Source: Spirogloea muscicola (taxonomy: Eukaryota; Streptophyta; Zygnematophyceae; Spirogloeales; Spirogloeaceae). From it: DNA of 63,182 bases. The stretch spans positions 54,130-117,311 of the forward strand of contig WELB01000084.1 of the NCBI GenBank assembly GCA_009602725.1, read 5' to 3'. Under the pieces are notes generated by a model that searched no databases, had not been told where the DNA came from, and was given only the letters and a program-made list of their open reading frames with translations. Positions 12,619 through 23,999 of the stretch are shown piece after piece (the stretch's first letter is position 1; every line of letters begins with the position of its first letter). Made by a program: the position numbers and the translations under genes.

Positions 12619-13420
12619 ATGGAGTCGGCTGACCCAAGCGCGCCACCTAGTCCCCCTCTGCCGGTTGTTCAACCTGCTGAGGTCGAGGAAGTGGTTTGAT
12701 GAGCTGTCGGGGCTCCAATCGCCATCCCTGAGCGTCCGACTCCAAGGAGGCTCAGCGCGTTGTGCGCTTGATGGAGCAATATGAGGGTGCTGGTCCAAGG
12801 GGACCTACTCGCAACCCCTGTGTGTAGGGGGTGCTATGAGATGTGCAAACTACTCGCCCATGTTGTAAGGTGAGCAACCCCTGCATCTCCGTTAGGCTAG
12901 GTGCCTGGTGCTGCCGGAGTTTTGGTTGGATGTCCCCAACTGTCTCCACCCGGTGCACCCGATAGTCACGACTGGGTGTGCCCAGGCGTCTCTACCAGCC
13001 ATGTCTACCTGTTACTGTTGCTGCCGGATTCAACTGAATGTGCCCAGTCGTCTTTACCTACAGTGTTGGCTAACGAGCAAACAGGAGCAGCCTCAACACC
13101 TGGCTTTGAGATAGTGGTATGGCTTGCTTGTACGGCAAACCTTTCACATCCCGCGTGGGGAATGTGACCACCTCTCTGTGTGGTACCCTTGCCTTGTGAC
13201 AGGCTCCAGTGAAGAAGTCCACTCCTGGGGATCTCATAAAATTGGGAACTTCCAAGCTCACTGACCATATGTACAGAATGCCATTGACTTGGCAAGTATC
13301 TGGCAAGACGTGGCTTGTGTGCCACTGCGCCCTGGGCGATTTGTTCGTTCTCGCCGACTTGATATTCGTCGCTTGGTGACAAGTTGCCTGTGTGCCACTT
13401 CACGCCACGACGTTGCCTGC
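12619..13420 (+). pseudogene. Gag remnant of element 2
   Basis: An ATG at 12619 begins a Gag-like frame (MESADPSAPPSPPLP, then AEVEEVV). It resembles the AEVEEMLNG segment of element 3 Gag at about 23.7 kb. An in-frame TGA follows within about 30 codons and later frames are broken. Further Gag-homologous sequence runs to at least 13420 and matches, in inverse orientation, element 5 around 40.3-40.9 kb. No zinc knuckle is intact. Confidence 0.5.
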
Positions 13421-14519
13421 ATATGAGCTATCAGCTGTGCTGCAACACAAGCTGGCCAGTACCCAATTATCTGATGTGTGATACGTGGGCCCTGGTGTGG
13501 TCCAACCGGCTCTAAGCTGGCCTAAGTGTAACCACGTGCCCCTGGACGTCGTGGAAGTTCGCGGTGAGATCGGTATTGTCTGATGCTTCGGCATGGGTGA
13601 TCCCTGCTTTGGTCCTCGCATTGCCGTACCTCAGGTGTTGGCGGCTGGTGCGCCCTCACCCTGCTTTGTGATGAGTGCACACTCCAAATGCTGGCAGTAT
13701 GGTACTTGGCGCTAAGTGCGATGAGGAATATGGCTGTCCGCCATCCTCATTGACCGCAAGGCCTTGGGCCCTGGTCAGTCACACTTTGTTGTCACCTACT
13801 TCCAGTGGAAGTCCTTGACTCTCTGCAGTTGTTGATTAGGTGATATCACAGCTGTGGGCTGAGTGAGCTTGCGGAACCCAGCTTGGCAGATATTGTCAAC
13901 GCCCTCTGCAGCCACTGCTTGGTCAATTCCTCGCCAGTATTCCCGTTTTTAATGACCACGTGTCATGCCACACTTGGCGGGCATGGACAAGACCACGTGG
14001 GTCCCAGTGTCCTGCCCGAGTGCTGTACCGTTGGCCATATTGCTGGGTTGCAAGAGTTTGACCATTAGCCCAGCTAAGTGCTCAATATCCCTGTACACTG
14101 ATAGAAAGCTGCCGAAATTGACTGCCTGCAGCTGGCTAGTGCATCAGGAGTACTCTGGGTGAGTGCGCGTCTCCGCCTTTGAACCTCAAAGCGTTGACTT
14201 GTAGTGGATGCTTTGGAACAGCATCTTTGCACTCTGCGACCAACAGCTGTTGATGAAGACGTACCTTCACACGCAACCAGCTTTGCTGTGTATCTTGAAT
14301 CTGATGGTTGAGTCGTGAGTCTCCCCCTGACTCTGTAGTGCGTGTGATTGCCTCACCTGGTGCGGCTCTTGACAATCAGTCACCGAAGTACTTGGATGTA
14401 ATTACCGACTCCTCTGGACGGGTGCCCCCTCATCCGACGTGGCTCGATGACGTCCGGCGCTCTGCCACCGTTTTTGCCCTCTGTATCGACTGAGTACCTC
14501 GAGTGTTGAGAGAAGCAAT
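13421..14519 (+). pseudogene. Decayed Gag-protease interval of element 2
   Basis: This segment lies between Gag and RT remnants. Its reverse complement is recognisably repeated in element 5 (about 39.3-40.2 kb) and a forward version occurs in element 3 (24.7-25.6 kb). No protease active-site motif could be read. It was assigned by position and shared sequence only. Confidence 0.45.
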
Positions 14520-15860
14520 CCCAAGTGGCGGACTTGCTAAAGTACGGGCATAGTGAGCCTCCTCAGTCGCCGTATGGTGCATCCGCTTCCTTGTGAAGCA
14601 CTGTGGTAGTCATTGAATGTGCATCCAGCATCGAGCTCTAAACCAGCTCACTGTCAAGACCCAATGCCCGTTGCCCGGCATTGATGATCTGTGTGATCAT
14701 CGTAGAGAAGCAAGCGTGCTTTGCTTCCTCGATTAGGGAGAGCTCATCACCACCTTTGTATCACGCCTGGGAAGGTTCTGGGTTGGCTTGTTGTGCGCCG
14801 CTCTGACACTTCCAGCCCCGTGTCAGGCTGTGACAGTGGGCGTCTTTGGTCCATAGTATGACTCTGTGCTGGTATACTTGGATGACATACCGATGTTCGT
14901 ATGACACCCAAGGATCACGTACTGCACCTGCAGCTAGTGCTGCCTTTACGACGTGAGAATCATTTGTATGTCAAGTGTATGTCACCAGTAGTAGGCGTAT
15001 TGTGGGCAAAGACGGGGTTCGCGTCGACTCCAAAAAGAGTAGTCAATCATGCTCCATCTGTCTGCAGAGACTGACGTAAAGGACTGGCTAAGTGCCACGG
15101 AATGTGCCGCAGTTGCGTTCCTTTCGAGGATTTGCACAGTATGCCCATGTTCTATCAGGATTCCTGCAAGGACAGGGAAGTATGACATCTCCTCTTACGA
15201 AGCTCACTCGTGAGGACGTACCCTGAGGTGGACGTCCAAATGCCCGCGGGCATGTGAGGAGATTCAAAACGGGTTCTAGTATCCCCACCTGTTTTGGGCC
15301 TTGCCTCGAAGAGGCTCCTTTGTAGTTACATGGTGTGTGACGCCTCTTTGATCGACATTTGCCGTGCTCTTGCAGAAGGGTCACCCCTTAGCGTTCGAGC
15401 CTCGCCTGCTCAGTCCTGGCGAACCCATCTCAATTACGGGGGGAGCAAGAGCTCCTTGCTGTTGTGCACGCCCTCCGAGTGTGGCGATGCTATCTCAATG
15501 GTGCTGAGATTACGCTTGTAACGGGCCATAGCCAGTCGATCATTTTTCGCACACAACAGCAAAGAGCAGGCGTTAGGCTTGGTGAGCTGGTAGTATGGTA
15601 CCATTCCAATCCAGTGGGTGTACCACCCTGGACGTAACTGCTGCGGACCCGGTGGCCGCAACATTGTAGGGGCTGCTGTGGCGCCTGTCTTGCGTGCCAC
15701 AAGGGCTCAGACCGCAGATGTGCGGCCTGCCCGTGGGGCCGCTCGGCATTGCACCACCAAATTCTCTCAGCTGTCTGTGCGTCTTCTGATGGGTATGGCC
15801 CAGACCCTTGGTTTGCACGAGCAACCAAAGCACGCACAGTACTTTGTGACCAAGGCTTCT
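14520..15860 (+). pseudogene. RT-RNase H remnant of element 2
   Basis: Recognisable pieces are nucleotide matches to the intact Pol of element 1. They include cctcagtcgccgtatgg, the catalytic region tatacttggatgacat (V/Y-LDD), aggatcacgt, and the RNase H end at about 15.3-15.6 kb with tggtgtgtgacgcctctttg. Indels and stops break every frame. Confidence 0.7.
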
Positions 15861-16993
15861 GGTGGCGAGGTGACGCCATTGTGGTGGCGAGGTGACGCCC
15901 TCCAACTGCAATGCCTTGCGCACTAGTATCATGCAAGAGACGCATGAGCCTCAGTTCAGTGGTCACTTGGGTATTGGAAAGACAAGAAAAGCTATCAAGC
16001 TTCTTCTATGGTGGCCGGTCTTGTAAGTCCAGTCGAGTCTTTGTGAGGACTTGCGCCACCTGCCAGCGTAGTACGGCACGCTCTCCCCAAGCCTGCCAAG
16101 TTGCTGGCATGTCTGTGGACCAAGTACGGAAATTGCACGGAGTACCCGAGCGAATTGTCTAACCGCGATTCCTCGCTCCACGGGTCACTTCTGGAAAGAA
16201 GTGTGCAGGCTTATTGGCACAAGCAATCCATGTCCACAGCTTTCCACCCACTATCAAACGGTCAGACAGTGAGGTTGAAGCGAGAATTGGCAGACATGCT
16301 AAGGCATTTTGTAGACCGTAGTCAGGCTGACTGGAACGAGTATCTTGCTCCAGCGAGTATGCTGTGAAGAACGCCATTCATGACTCCCAAAACCACACCC
16401 TTCTTCCTGAATGTCAGCATCCCCGATCACCTTTGCAGGTGGAAAGCCGGAGCGCGTTGCGGCCGTAGTAAGCTTTACCGGTGACCTCCTGAAGGCTCAG
16501 CGGAGGGCTCAGCAATTCTTTACAAGTGCTCACAACTGGCAAAGGCAGGTATGCTGATTTACATCGCAAGAATGTGTCCTTCGACGTGGGTGCCCCAGTG
16601 CTACTGAGCACTAAGCACCTCGCCTTGCGGGCTATGGGTATGCACAAGTTGCTGCCCAGTTGTGTTGGACCCTTCTGTGTAATGCGCCTGGTCGGCAAGG
16701 TCGCATATGAATTTGATACACCGGTACAATGGAAAGTCCACACAGTTATCCATGTGTCTCAGCTCGGGCCATATTGTTCGGATGGCCGTGTCCAACCGCC
16801 TCCACCTCCCCTCGTTCTTGACAACGAGGAAGAGTATCAAGTGGAGGAGATGTTGTCACACCGGGACATTCTCCGTGGGCGTCGCAAGTCCCGTGAGTAC
16901 CTTATCACGTGGCTAGGCTATGCGCCTGAGTACAGTCCATATGATTCTGCGGTCAATCTTGCAAATCGTCCTTCCTTCGTCAAGAGTATCTGA
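15860..16993 (+). pseudogene. Integrase and chromodomain remnant of element 2
   Basis: The sequence starts with ttctggtggcgaggtgacg, where element 1 has a TAG instead of the first TGG. Zinc-region and core blocks follow with frameshifts. The 16526-16993 frame is open for 155 codons. It covers the integrase C-terminal domain (LPSCVGPFCVMRLVGKVAYE) and a chromodomain (REYLITWLGYAPEYSPY). The chromodomain normally reads modified histone tails and steers integration in chromoviruses. The rest of Pol is dead, so this open frame is probably only residual. Confidence 0.75.
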
Positions 16994-17115
16994 CAGGAGG
17001 CATTGCCTCTTCTCTCCGTCGTGCAGTATCTTCCCGCCGGTTTGCTTCCCATGGGTCGACCTCCTGTAGTGCCCCTTCTCGTTCCCGAGGACGTGAAAAT
17101 ATAAGTGGGGAGGTA

Positions 17116-17844
17116 TGTAACGTTTTCTTCGCTTTAGCGTGCCAACGCTGCCGGTAACCTTACATGATCGTATCGTATTACCGATTCGGAGTCCCAAACG
17201 GTACGGGTAACTTCGCTCCAATACTTGTAGCTAAACATGGGCTGAGGCCCTGGGCACGTGCGGCACGCGCCACGCGCGGCACGCGCCATGCGCGGCACGC
17301 GCCAGTCCCCTGGATTCGTATCCCATTCGTCGGGCCCGCCCCTCCGGCAGAGGACCTTGGGGCCGACCCTCGTCACACCCTCGGTTGGAGGGGTGGCAGA
17401 TGGTACGCATATAAGTAGTAGGCCGAGGCCAGACTCCTCAGTTGGATCCGTGACGCTAAGAGAGGCACAGCCCTGCTGCTGCCTGCTGCCGCAGCCGCCG
17501 CCACAGCTCTGCTGCTGCTGCCTGCTGCTGCAGGCGCCGCCACAGCTCTGCTGCTGCCGCCTGCTGCGCAGCCCGTCGCCGCAGCTCGTCGCTTTGGGCC
17601 CCGCCCGCTCTCCATAATTACCATGGCTGCGCCCCTTGCGGCGACAGCTGCTGACCCTCGGTCGAGTCGCCGCCTTCCGGCGGTGCCTCAGGGTAAGACT
17701 TCCGCTACGCTGTGTGCGCGTATGTGTGCGCTGTGTGCGCTGGCGTTCCACTTTGTAAGGGGGTTGCCTCCAATACACCCTATGCCCGAAACCCAAACAG
17801 GACATTCTGACCCCACATTTGTGATAAGGGACAGGGACGTTACA
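17116..17844 (+). repeat. 3' LTR of element 2 (LTR2)
   Basis: It starts TGTAACGTTTTCTTCG after a gtggggaggta purine tract and ends GGGACGTTACA. By eye it is about nine-tenths identical to the 5' LTR, so the insertion is old. Confidence 0.9.
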
Positions 17845-18559
17845 TCGGACCTAGGGGGTTTAGGAACTACCCCCCTACAGATGGGACGCCAGCGCACATA
17901 GCGCACACTCGCGCGTAGGATGGGGCGCAGCCCTGGCACTTGCGGAGAGCCGGCGACGTCAGCAGCAACGAGCCGCGGCGATGGGCTGAGCAGCAGACCG
18001 GCAGCAGCAGGGCTGTGGCGGCGGCTGAGGCAGCAGGCAAGCAGGGCTGTGCCTCTCTGGCGTCACTGGTCCGACTCCTGAGTCTGGCCTCGGCCTACTA
18101 CTTGTTGCGTTCAACCTGCCAAACCTCCCCAGAGGATGTACTTAGGGTAGCCCCAAGCTCCTCCCCCGGAGGGGCGGACCCGACGGGGTTACGGGATCCA
18201 GGGGACTGGCCCCCGTTGACTTCCTGACGCTGCCACTTGCAGCGAAGCAGCGCCGGGCAAATGGAGTACAATTCCAGGGCGATGCCGCTTGCAGCAAAGT
18301 AGCGCACACCGACAAGGGTACAGCTCCTGGGCGGCCTTCCTGACAGCGAGCCAGCGCCCACCGACTGGCGTACAATTTCCGCGTGCATTGAAGCAACCCT
18401 CCCGGGCAGTACAACTCCCGGACGATGCCAGGCGTACTGCCGACTCAAGGTCGGTGCCACGTGGACCGCGCTAATGATGCCACGTGCACGCGCGGTATGA
18501 AGCCCAGTCTCTTGAGCTTACGAGTACGTTTGGCACTCCCAAATGGGAGGGGACGTACA

Positions 18560-19230
18560 ACAACTGTGTGAAGAGTGCCTATGTGCTCGAGGGGCTTGAG
18601 GAAGTGGCAGCCTGGAAGCTTAGAGCTTGGATCTGCAGCCAACCCCAAAAAGTCTACACTCCGTCCCCTTCTGCTCGACCTGCTCGAAGAAGGTGGCTCT
18701 CCCATGGAGGACAAGGGCTGTGAACAGATAGTCCAAAAGACAAGGCAAGGTCCGAAGGGGCGAACAGCGCGGATCAGAACTGCTCGAAGGTAGACAGTTG
18801 GTCCGACAAGGTGGCCCCCTGAGTCTGAGCTTCAGGAGTACTGTCGGTGAATCAGGTTGTCTGTTGGTCAGCAGGCACACAATTTGGCACCACTGTTTCT
18901 TCAACGCTTCCAATGCGCTTGCCGCAGTACACTGTCTGTTTTGAAAAGGGCCACCGCATTATGCTCCTTGCGATCCTGACATGCAGCAGCAGATGCCGGC
19001 TCCTTCCCGAGGACGACGCTTCAAGAGTAGTTTGCCCTCAGTCACGTCCACCAGATGATTCCATGCACCAGCGTCGTTCTCATTGGTGGCAGGACGACAA
19101 GCCCTCCTGAAATTACATATCTGACAGCCGGCTCCTTTGCCATTGCGGTGAAATAGCACGTTCACAGTAGGACTTGCACCACACTGACGAGTGATTGCTT
19201 TGCTCCCACTATGCAAAATGGCTAAGGTGA
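18560..19230. other. Unassigned segment
   Basis: It lies between two LTR insertions. Short ORFs occur on both strands with no recognisable domain; some wording may be decayed retroelement coding sequence. Confidence 0.4.
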
Positions 19231-19235
19231 CAGTG

Positions 19236-20878
19236 TGTAACGTCCCCGCGGTCTCGTGACACTTGATCTCGACTTCATGCTACGTGTAGTATCGGTGGCG
19301 CGGCCTAGTATTGATATAGTCTCGCGCCTTACTAACGCGCAAGTGATGCGCGCGCGACTGATATGTGCAACGTGCTGGTGACGCGGGATGTGACGCGCGG
19401 TGTCACGCGCCTGCCGGCGATGTGACGCGCAGGCGCGCCACTTCAGAAGAGGAGCGTATCTTGGGCTTCCAGAAGAGGGGCTTCTCGGTGCCGCCGTACT
19501 CGTAGTGACACGCATGTGATGTGGTGTAATGCGCCTGCGACTCCGCGACAAGCCTGTAACGCGCGTGTTGACGCGCAGGGCGCGCCGCTTCCAGAAGGAA
19601 GCCTCCGGCAAGGTTCTCGAGAACCACCTGCCCTCGCACTATTAGTCCCCTGTTGTGACCCGACCCCTAATTACAGGCAATCAGGCGACCTAGTCCTGAT
19701 TGGGTTCGGACGTAGGGATTTAGGAGCAAATTCCCACACCGTGAAGCACCTCGCGCCTCATCGCGCAGCGGAAGTCTTGCCCTGTGGCGCCGCCGTCAGG
19801 CGGCGTCTCCACCTCCCGGGCACCAGCCCGCAGCTGGCGCACCAAGGGCCGGCACGAACACCTCGCAGCGAGCCGGCAGCGTCCTGCGGGACGGGCTGCG
19901 GCAGCAGGCGCAGCAGCAGGGCTGCGCCTCTCTCAGGGCTTCACAGATCTGAATTGCCATCCGTGTCCCTGCCCCAGACTCCTAGTGCTCCCCGGTGCCG
20001 GGCCCCCTCCAGTGGCGCATGGGGTCGCCCCATGGCCACCCCATGGGGCGGGCCGCATGAGGCCGGCCCCAAGGGGCAGACCTGTCGAGGGGAAGGCCTC
20101 GCTGTGGGGGCCGACGTGTTGAGGCGCCGGGGTGGACACCGCGCCACCGAGGCCCCCGTGCGAGGAGCGTCAGATTGGACACCGCGCCACCGAGGTCCCC
20201 GTGCGCGGGGCGCCAAGGTGGACACCGCGCCACCGAGGCCCCGTGCGCGACCACCTGGCCAGGCCAGGTCGGGCATGGCGGGGGGCCAGGGTGGACACCG
20301 TGCCACCGAGGCCCCCGTGCGGGACCACCTGGCCAGGCCGGGTTGGCCACGTGCCATTTAGGTAGGCGTAACCACCTGGCTAATACTCACAGTAATCGGG
20401 AATTTCATCCTTCCTCGTCCGGCCCGCCTTCTCGAAGGTGGGCGAGCCTTCCAGAGATCCCTTAGGAGAGTGGCACATGAAGCACTGTAAGTAGGGCTGA
20501 GACCAGACTCGGCACACCCGGTCAGGATCAGTGAAGCCCACGAGAGAGAGGCGCAGCCCTACTGCCGCCTACTGCCGCAGCCCCGTCGACGCAGCCCTGC
20601 TGCTGCCTGCTGCTGCAGCCCGTCGCCGCAGCCCGTCGCTGCAGATCTCCGCCGGCTCTCCTGTGAATAGACTGTGGCTGCTATCCTCGAGGACAGTTGC
20701 TGGCCCGTATTCGAGAGGTGAGTCGCCGCTTGTCGGCGGAGCCTTAGTGCGAGGTATTCCGCTGCGTTGTATGCTTAGTGCTTCACTGTGCCGGGGGTTC
20801 GCTGCTAATCCCCCAGTGACTGAAGCCAACAAGGACGATCTAACCCCTGACTGCGTGTATAGGGGTTGGGATCTCAAG
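19236..20878 (+). mobile_element. Solo LTR8 with nested LTR4, TSD CAGTG
   Basis: It starts TGTAACGTCCCCGCGG and ends ATCTCAAG, where sister copies have a TTACA-like end. The flanking CAGTG is perfect (19231-19235 and 20879-20883). The first part is rich in gacgcgc and gtgacgcg words. Its middle is split by a minus-strand LTR4 (19651-20407). Confidence 0.75.
19651..20407 (-). mobile_element. LTR4 copy (minus) nested in LTR8
   Basis: It begins tgttgtgacccgacccc and ends tcgggaatttca, the reverse of the LTR4 start seen at 26222. Flanks TCCCC and TCCTT match at only 3 of 5, so boundaries are approximate. It contains four units of the LTR4 minisatellite (caccgcgccaccgaggc). Confidence 0.65.
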
Positions 20879-20879
20879 C

Positions 20880-21214
20880 AGTGCAGCGGTCGACCGCGAC
20901 TAGGCGGGATTCAGTAGGTGCAGAAATTGCAGGGCTCCAAGTCCTACACCGTCCCTTAATTCTGCGTGGGGCACATGAAACAGCGCAGGTGCGAACTTCT
21001 ACCGCTCGGGGCCTGCATGCGCACTGCGGCCGGCTGCGCGCCGAGTCGGCAAGGTCAAAGTAGGACTTGCTGACCTGGCAACCAGGGTGGAGATTTTATC
21101 GAATCTGTGCAAGCTGGCACCACTGGACTCCCTGCTGTTTAGTCCCACTTCTCGGCGACTGCTTCACAACCCGCCCCTACTGTGGCGTTCGGTCCCTGAC
21201 TGGCAGCTTAGAGC
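20880..21214. other. Unassigned segment
   Basis: Nothing recognisable was seen between LTR8 and the LTR6 copy. Confidence 0.4.
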
Positions 21215-21914
21215 CGAATGTGTCCTTATTGGGATTGAGAGCTTGGGGATCCAGGGACAACCACCCGCCACAGGAAGCACCCCGGCACAGCGGAAGACTT
21301 GCCCTGTGGTGCTGCCGCCAGGCAGCAGCTCCACCTCCTGGGCACGCGCTGCAGACTTGCCCCTAATGGAACGCCGCCAAGGTCTCCATAGCAGAGCCAG
21401 CAACGAGCCGCGCGCGGGAGCGGTCTGCAGCAGCAGGCAGCAGCAGGGCTGCGCCTTTCTCAGACCTTCACCGAGAGCCCGGCCTCCGGTTGGGTCTCTC
21501 CCTGCTCCGTACATTAGGAAGTGCTTTCCCGTGCGACTTTCCCTCCAGGGTGTATGGGGGTCGCGCCAAGGCTCGCCCACGAGGAGCGTGCCTGACGAGG
21601 GCACCATGAGCTGTCTCTAGCAGGCGGCATGGCGCCGAGCATGGCCACGGCAGATTATGCCACCAAGCATGGCCGAGGCTGGACATGGCCGAGCATGGCC
21701 GCGGCCGAACATGCCGCCGGGGGCGTCCGGGTCTACGCATGCCGCCGAGCATGTCTGGGCTGAGCATGACGGGAGCATGCGATGCCACCCTGACCAGCCT
21801 GGATGGAATGGTAACAGCACGAGCGCCAAGGCGGTTCGTAGCGTCCCGCACGGGACAAACACCGTGTAAGCTTTCACAACACTCTTTGGCGCTTACAAAC
21901 CTGGGAACGTCACA
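21215..21914 (-). mobile_element. LTR6 copy (minus)
   Basis: It matches 8735-10150 without the nested LTR: gcttggggatccaggg, gcaccccggcacagcgg, a CAG-rich run, the agcatggcc/catgccg patch, and a ctgggaacgtcaca end. The left boundary is uncertain. Confidence 0.65.
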
Positions 21915-21944
21915 CCTACACACGCAAAAAGGTGTGAGTAATAC

Positions 21945-22272
21945 TTGTTGGATTCGGCTGTGAGGGGGTTAGGAGCAAACCCCTACACGAAGAAGCACAT
22001 GCGCATCTGCGCAGCGGAAGACCGTGCGTGTGGCGCCGCCGTCAGGCAGCGCTCTACCTCCTGGGCACCAGCCAGCAGCTGGCCCCCCAAGGGCCAGCCA
22101 CGGACGCCTCGCAGCGAGCCGGCAGCGTCCTGCCAGCGACGGGCTGCGGCAGCAGACAGCAGCAGGGCTGCGCTTCTCTCTCTGGGCTTCCCTGATCTGA
22201 ACCCCCCGTCCGGTCTCTGTCCCAGGGAGTGCTCTCCGTGCCACCCCCACTCCAGGAGTGTGTGGGGGTCGC
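21945..22272 (-). mobile_element. Truncated LTR4-like fragment (minus)
   Basis: It matches the beginning of the 19651 and 42810 copies (cggctgtgagggggttaggag, gccgccgtcaggcagcg). It stops abruptly where element 3 begins. No continuation was found beyond element 3. Confidence 0.6.
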
Positions 22273-23098
22273 TGTAACGACCCCTCCTGTCTGGGAGTGC
22301 CAAACGGTGCCGGTAATCTAGGCACGGTCCGAGGCCACGGGGCTTTGAAATGCGCGTGCACGTGGCATCGTCCGGCGCGGTGCACGTGGCATCGCCTGGG
22401 AGTCGTACTGCCCGGGAAGCGCTGCTTTGCTGCACGCGGGAACTGTACTTCTGTCGGTGGGGGCTGCCTCGCTGTCAGCGACACCGCCCTGGAGCCGTAC
22501 CCTTGTCGGCGGGCGCTGCTTCGCTGCAAGCGGCATCCTGTTGGAGTTGTACTCCATCCGCCCGGCGCTGCTTCGCTGTACGCGGCAGCGCCTGGCAGTC
22601 AACGGAGCCAGTCCTCTGGTTCCGTATCCCCATCGTCGGGTCCGCCCGGACCTTGGGGCTACCCTCATGACACCCTCGGGAGAGGGGAGGCAGGTGGAAC
22701 GCACTTTGAGTAGCCGAGGCCAGACTCATCAGTCGGACCATTGACGCCGAGAGACACACAGCCCTGCTTGCCTGCTGCCGCAGCCGCCGCCACAGCCCTG
22801 CTGCTGCCGTCTGCTGCTCAGCCCGTCGCCGCAGCTAGTCTCTGCGCCCATCGCCGGCTCTCCGTAATCACCATGATTGCAACCCCTCTGGGGACAGCTA
22901 CTGAGCCAGACCTTCAGTAGAGTCGCCGCCTTCTGGCGGTGCCTCAGATATGACTTTCCGCTGCGCGATATGCGCGTACGTGTCCTGTGTGCACTGACGT
23001 ATCCACTCTGTAGGGGGTAGGCCCTAAAAACTCTGGGTTCGAACTCCAATCAGGACGTACTAACCCCTAATTGCGTGTATAGGGATCAGCACGTCACA
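22273..23098 (+). repeat. 5' LTR of element 3 (LTR3)
   Basis: It starts TGTAACGACCCCTCC and ends CAGCACGTCACA. It contains several gctgcttcgctg words, the cgccgccttctggcggtgcc hairpin and the terminal CCCTA-N10-TAGGG stem-loop. Confidence 0.85.
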
Positions 23099-23099
23099 T

Positions 23100-23110
23100 T
23101 GGTATCAGAG
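23100..23110 (+). other. Primer-binding site of element 3
   Basis: TGGTATCAGAG lies one base after the LTR and is tRNA-iMet complementary. Confidence 0.85.
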
Positions 23111-23576
23111 GTGTCCATGCATCTGGAGAGCCTCGTTATGTTGTGATGATACGTCTAACAATGCAAGCTTTCTCCTGATGCTCTGGCACTGACTAGTCCT
23201 CTGTGACTCGAGTCTCCTTGCCAGAGTGTACCCATGGATCTGCATCGAATTGGTGCTGTGAACACTCGCCCGCTGCATCCACGCATTCAGGGTCGGCCAA
23301 TGTCGAGTGGATTCCCACCCCGGCGGCGATTGCAATTGCCAGGTCAGTATTTAGCCTGCGTAAGCGCCTGCAGTCGGCGGATTGCCTGTCTGTATTACAA
23401 GGAGGTGAAATCGATCGCCGCTGGGCGACGCAATCTGACCCTGTGCCAGAGGCTGGTCCGTACCCTGTTCTGGCCCTCCCTTGGCTGCGCGTGCGGCTTT
23501 GCATTTTGGGTTTGTATGATATGCGCGCTACCATTATTACTTTGCTTGCCTGGGCGCCCCAACTTGCTCAGCAACG

Positions 23577-23999
23577 TTGTGGTGGTATCGTCTCAGGGGG
23601 TTATCTTCTGCAATCACTGATTTGATCCCCCGAGTGTGTTGGTGTATACATGATTTTGCTGACTCAAGTGCGCAACCTTGTCCTCCTCCGCCGGCTGTAT
23701 CAACGGCTGAGGTCGAGGAGATGTTGAATGGGATGGCGGAGCTCCAAGCGCCCGGCGCGAACGGCCTGACATCCGCCGAGTTGCGGCGCCTTGAGCGCCT
23801 CAGTGAGCAAGCAGAGGCTGCAATCCCGAGTGGGAATCTGCTGGTGAACCTCGAGTTGGAGTGTTATGCAAAAAGTGCGGTGCAGACACTGAGTGCCCGT
23901 ATGTGCGCGAGTGAGCAGCGGGTTCGCCGCCTCACGACAAAAGCAAGCCATGACGTGCGGCTGGGCGTGTCCAGCCGTGCCAGCTGCCAAGTTAAATGA
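23577..23999 (+). pseudogene. Gag fragment of element 3
   Basis: This is an open frame of about 140 codons. The likely Gag part begins near 23650 and includes PPPPAVSTAEVEEMLNG and a helical, charged stretch (LTSAELRRLERLSEQAEAA). It shares the AEVEE block with element 2 Gag. The frame ends at a TGA at 23997-23999, and downstream capsid and zinc-knuckle regions are not readable. Its predicted role would be the structural capsid protein of virus-like particles. Confidence 0.55.

Larger units (their letters stand above)
10594..17844 (+). mobile_element. Element 2: decayed Ty3/gypsy chromovirus, TSD TCGGA
   Basis: Full-length layout of 7251 bp: 5' LTR 10594-11340, PBS at 11342, Gag and Pol remnants, a purine-rich tract just before 17116, and 3' LTR 17116-17844. 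A perfect 5-bp duplication TCGGA lies at 10589-10593 and 17845-17849. Protease and RT are badly eroded, and recognisable integrase and chromodomain remain only in the last 1.2 kb. A solo LTR (11691-12417) interrupts the leader/Gag region. Confidence 0.9.
10533..18559 (-). mobile_element. Solo LTR3 (minus) split by element 2
   Basis: The two halves are 10533-10593 and 17850-18559. The first half starts TGTGACGTTCTGATT; the second resumes with cctagggggtttagg and ends gggaggggacgtaca. Joined, they read as one LTR of about 770 bp in minus orientation. Outer flanks ATAAC and ACAAC match at 4 of 5 bases, consistent with an aged target duplication. Element 2 landed inside it, so this LTR is the older insertion. 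Confidence 0.75.

Noticed and set aside
19941-20365. Long overlapping ORFs in GC-rich LTRs as genes
   Set aside because: Open frames occur on both strands in several phases because of GC-rich minisatellites and CTG/CAG-rich runs. They contain no domains and are not conserved between LTR copies as protein.
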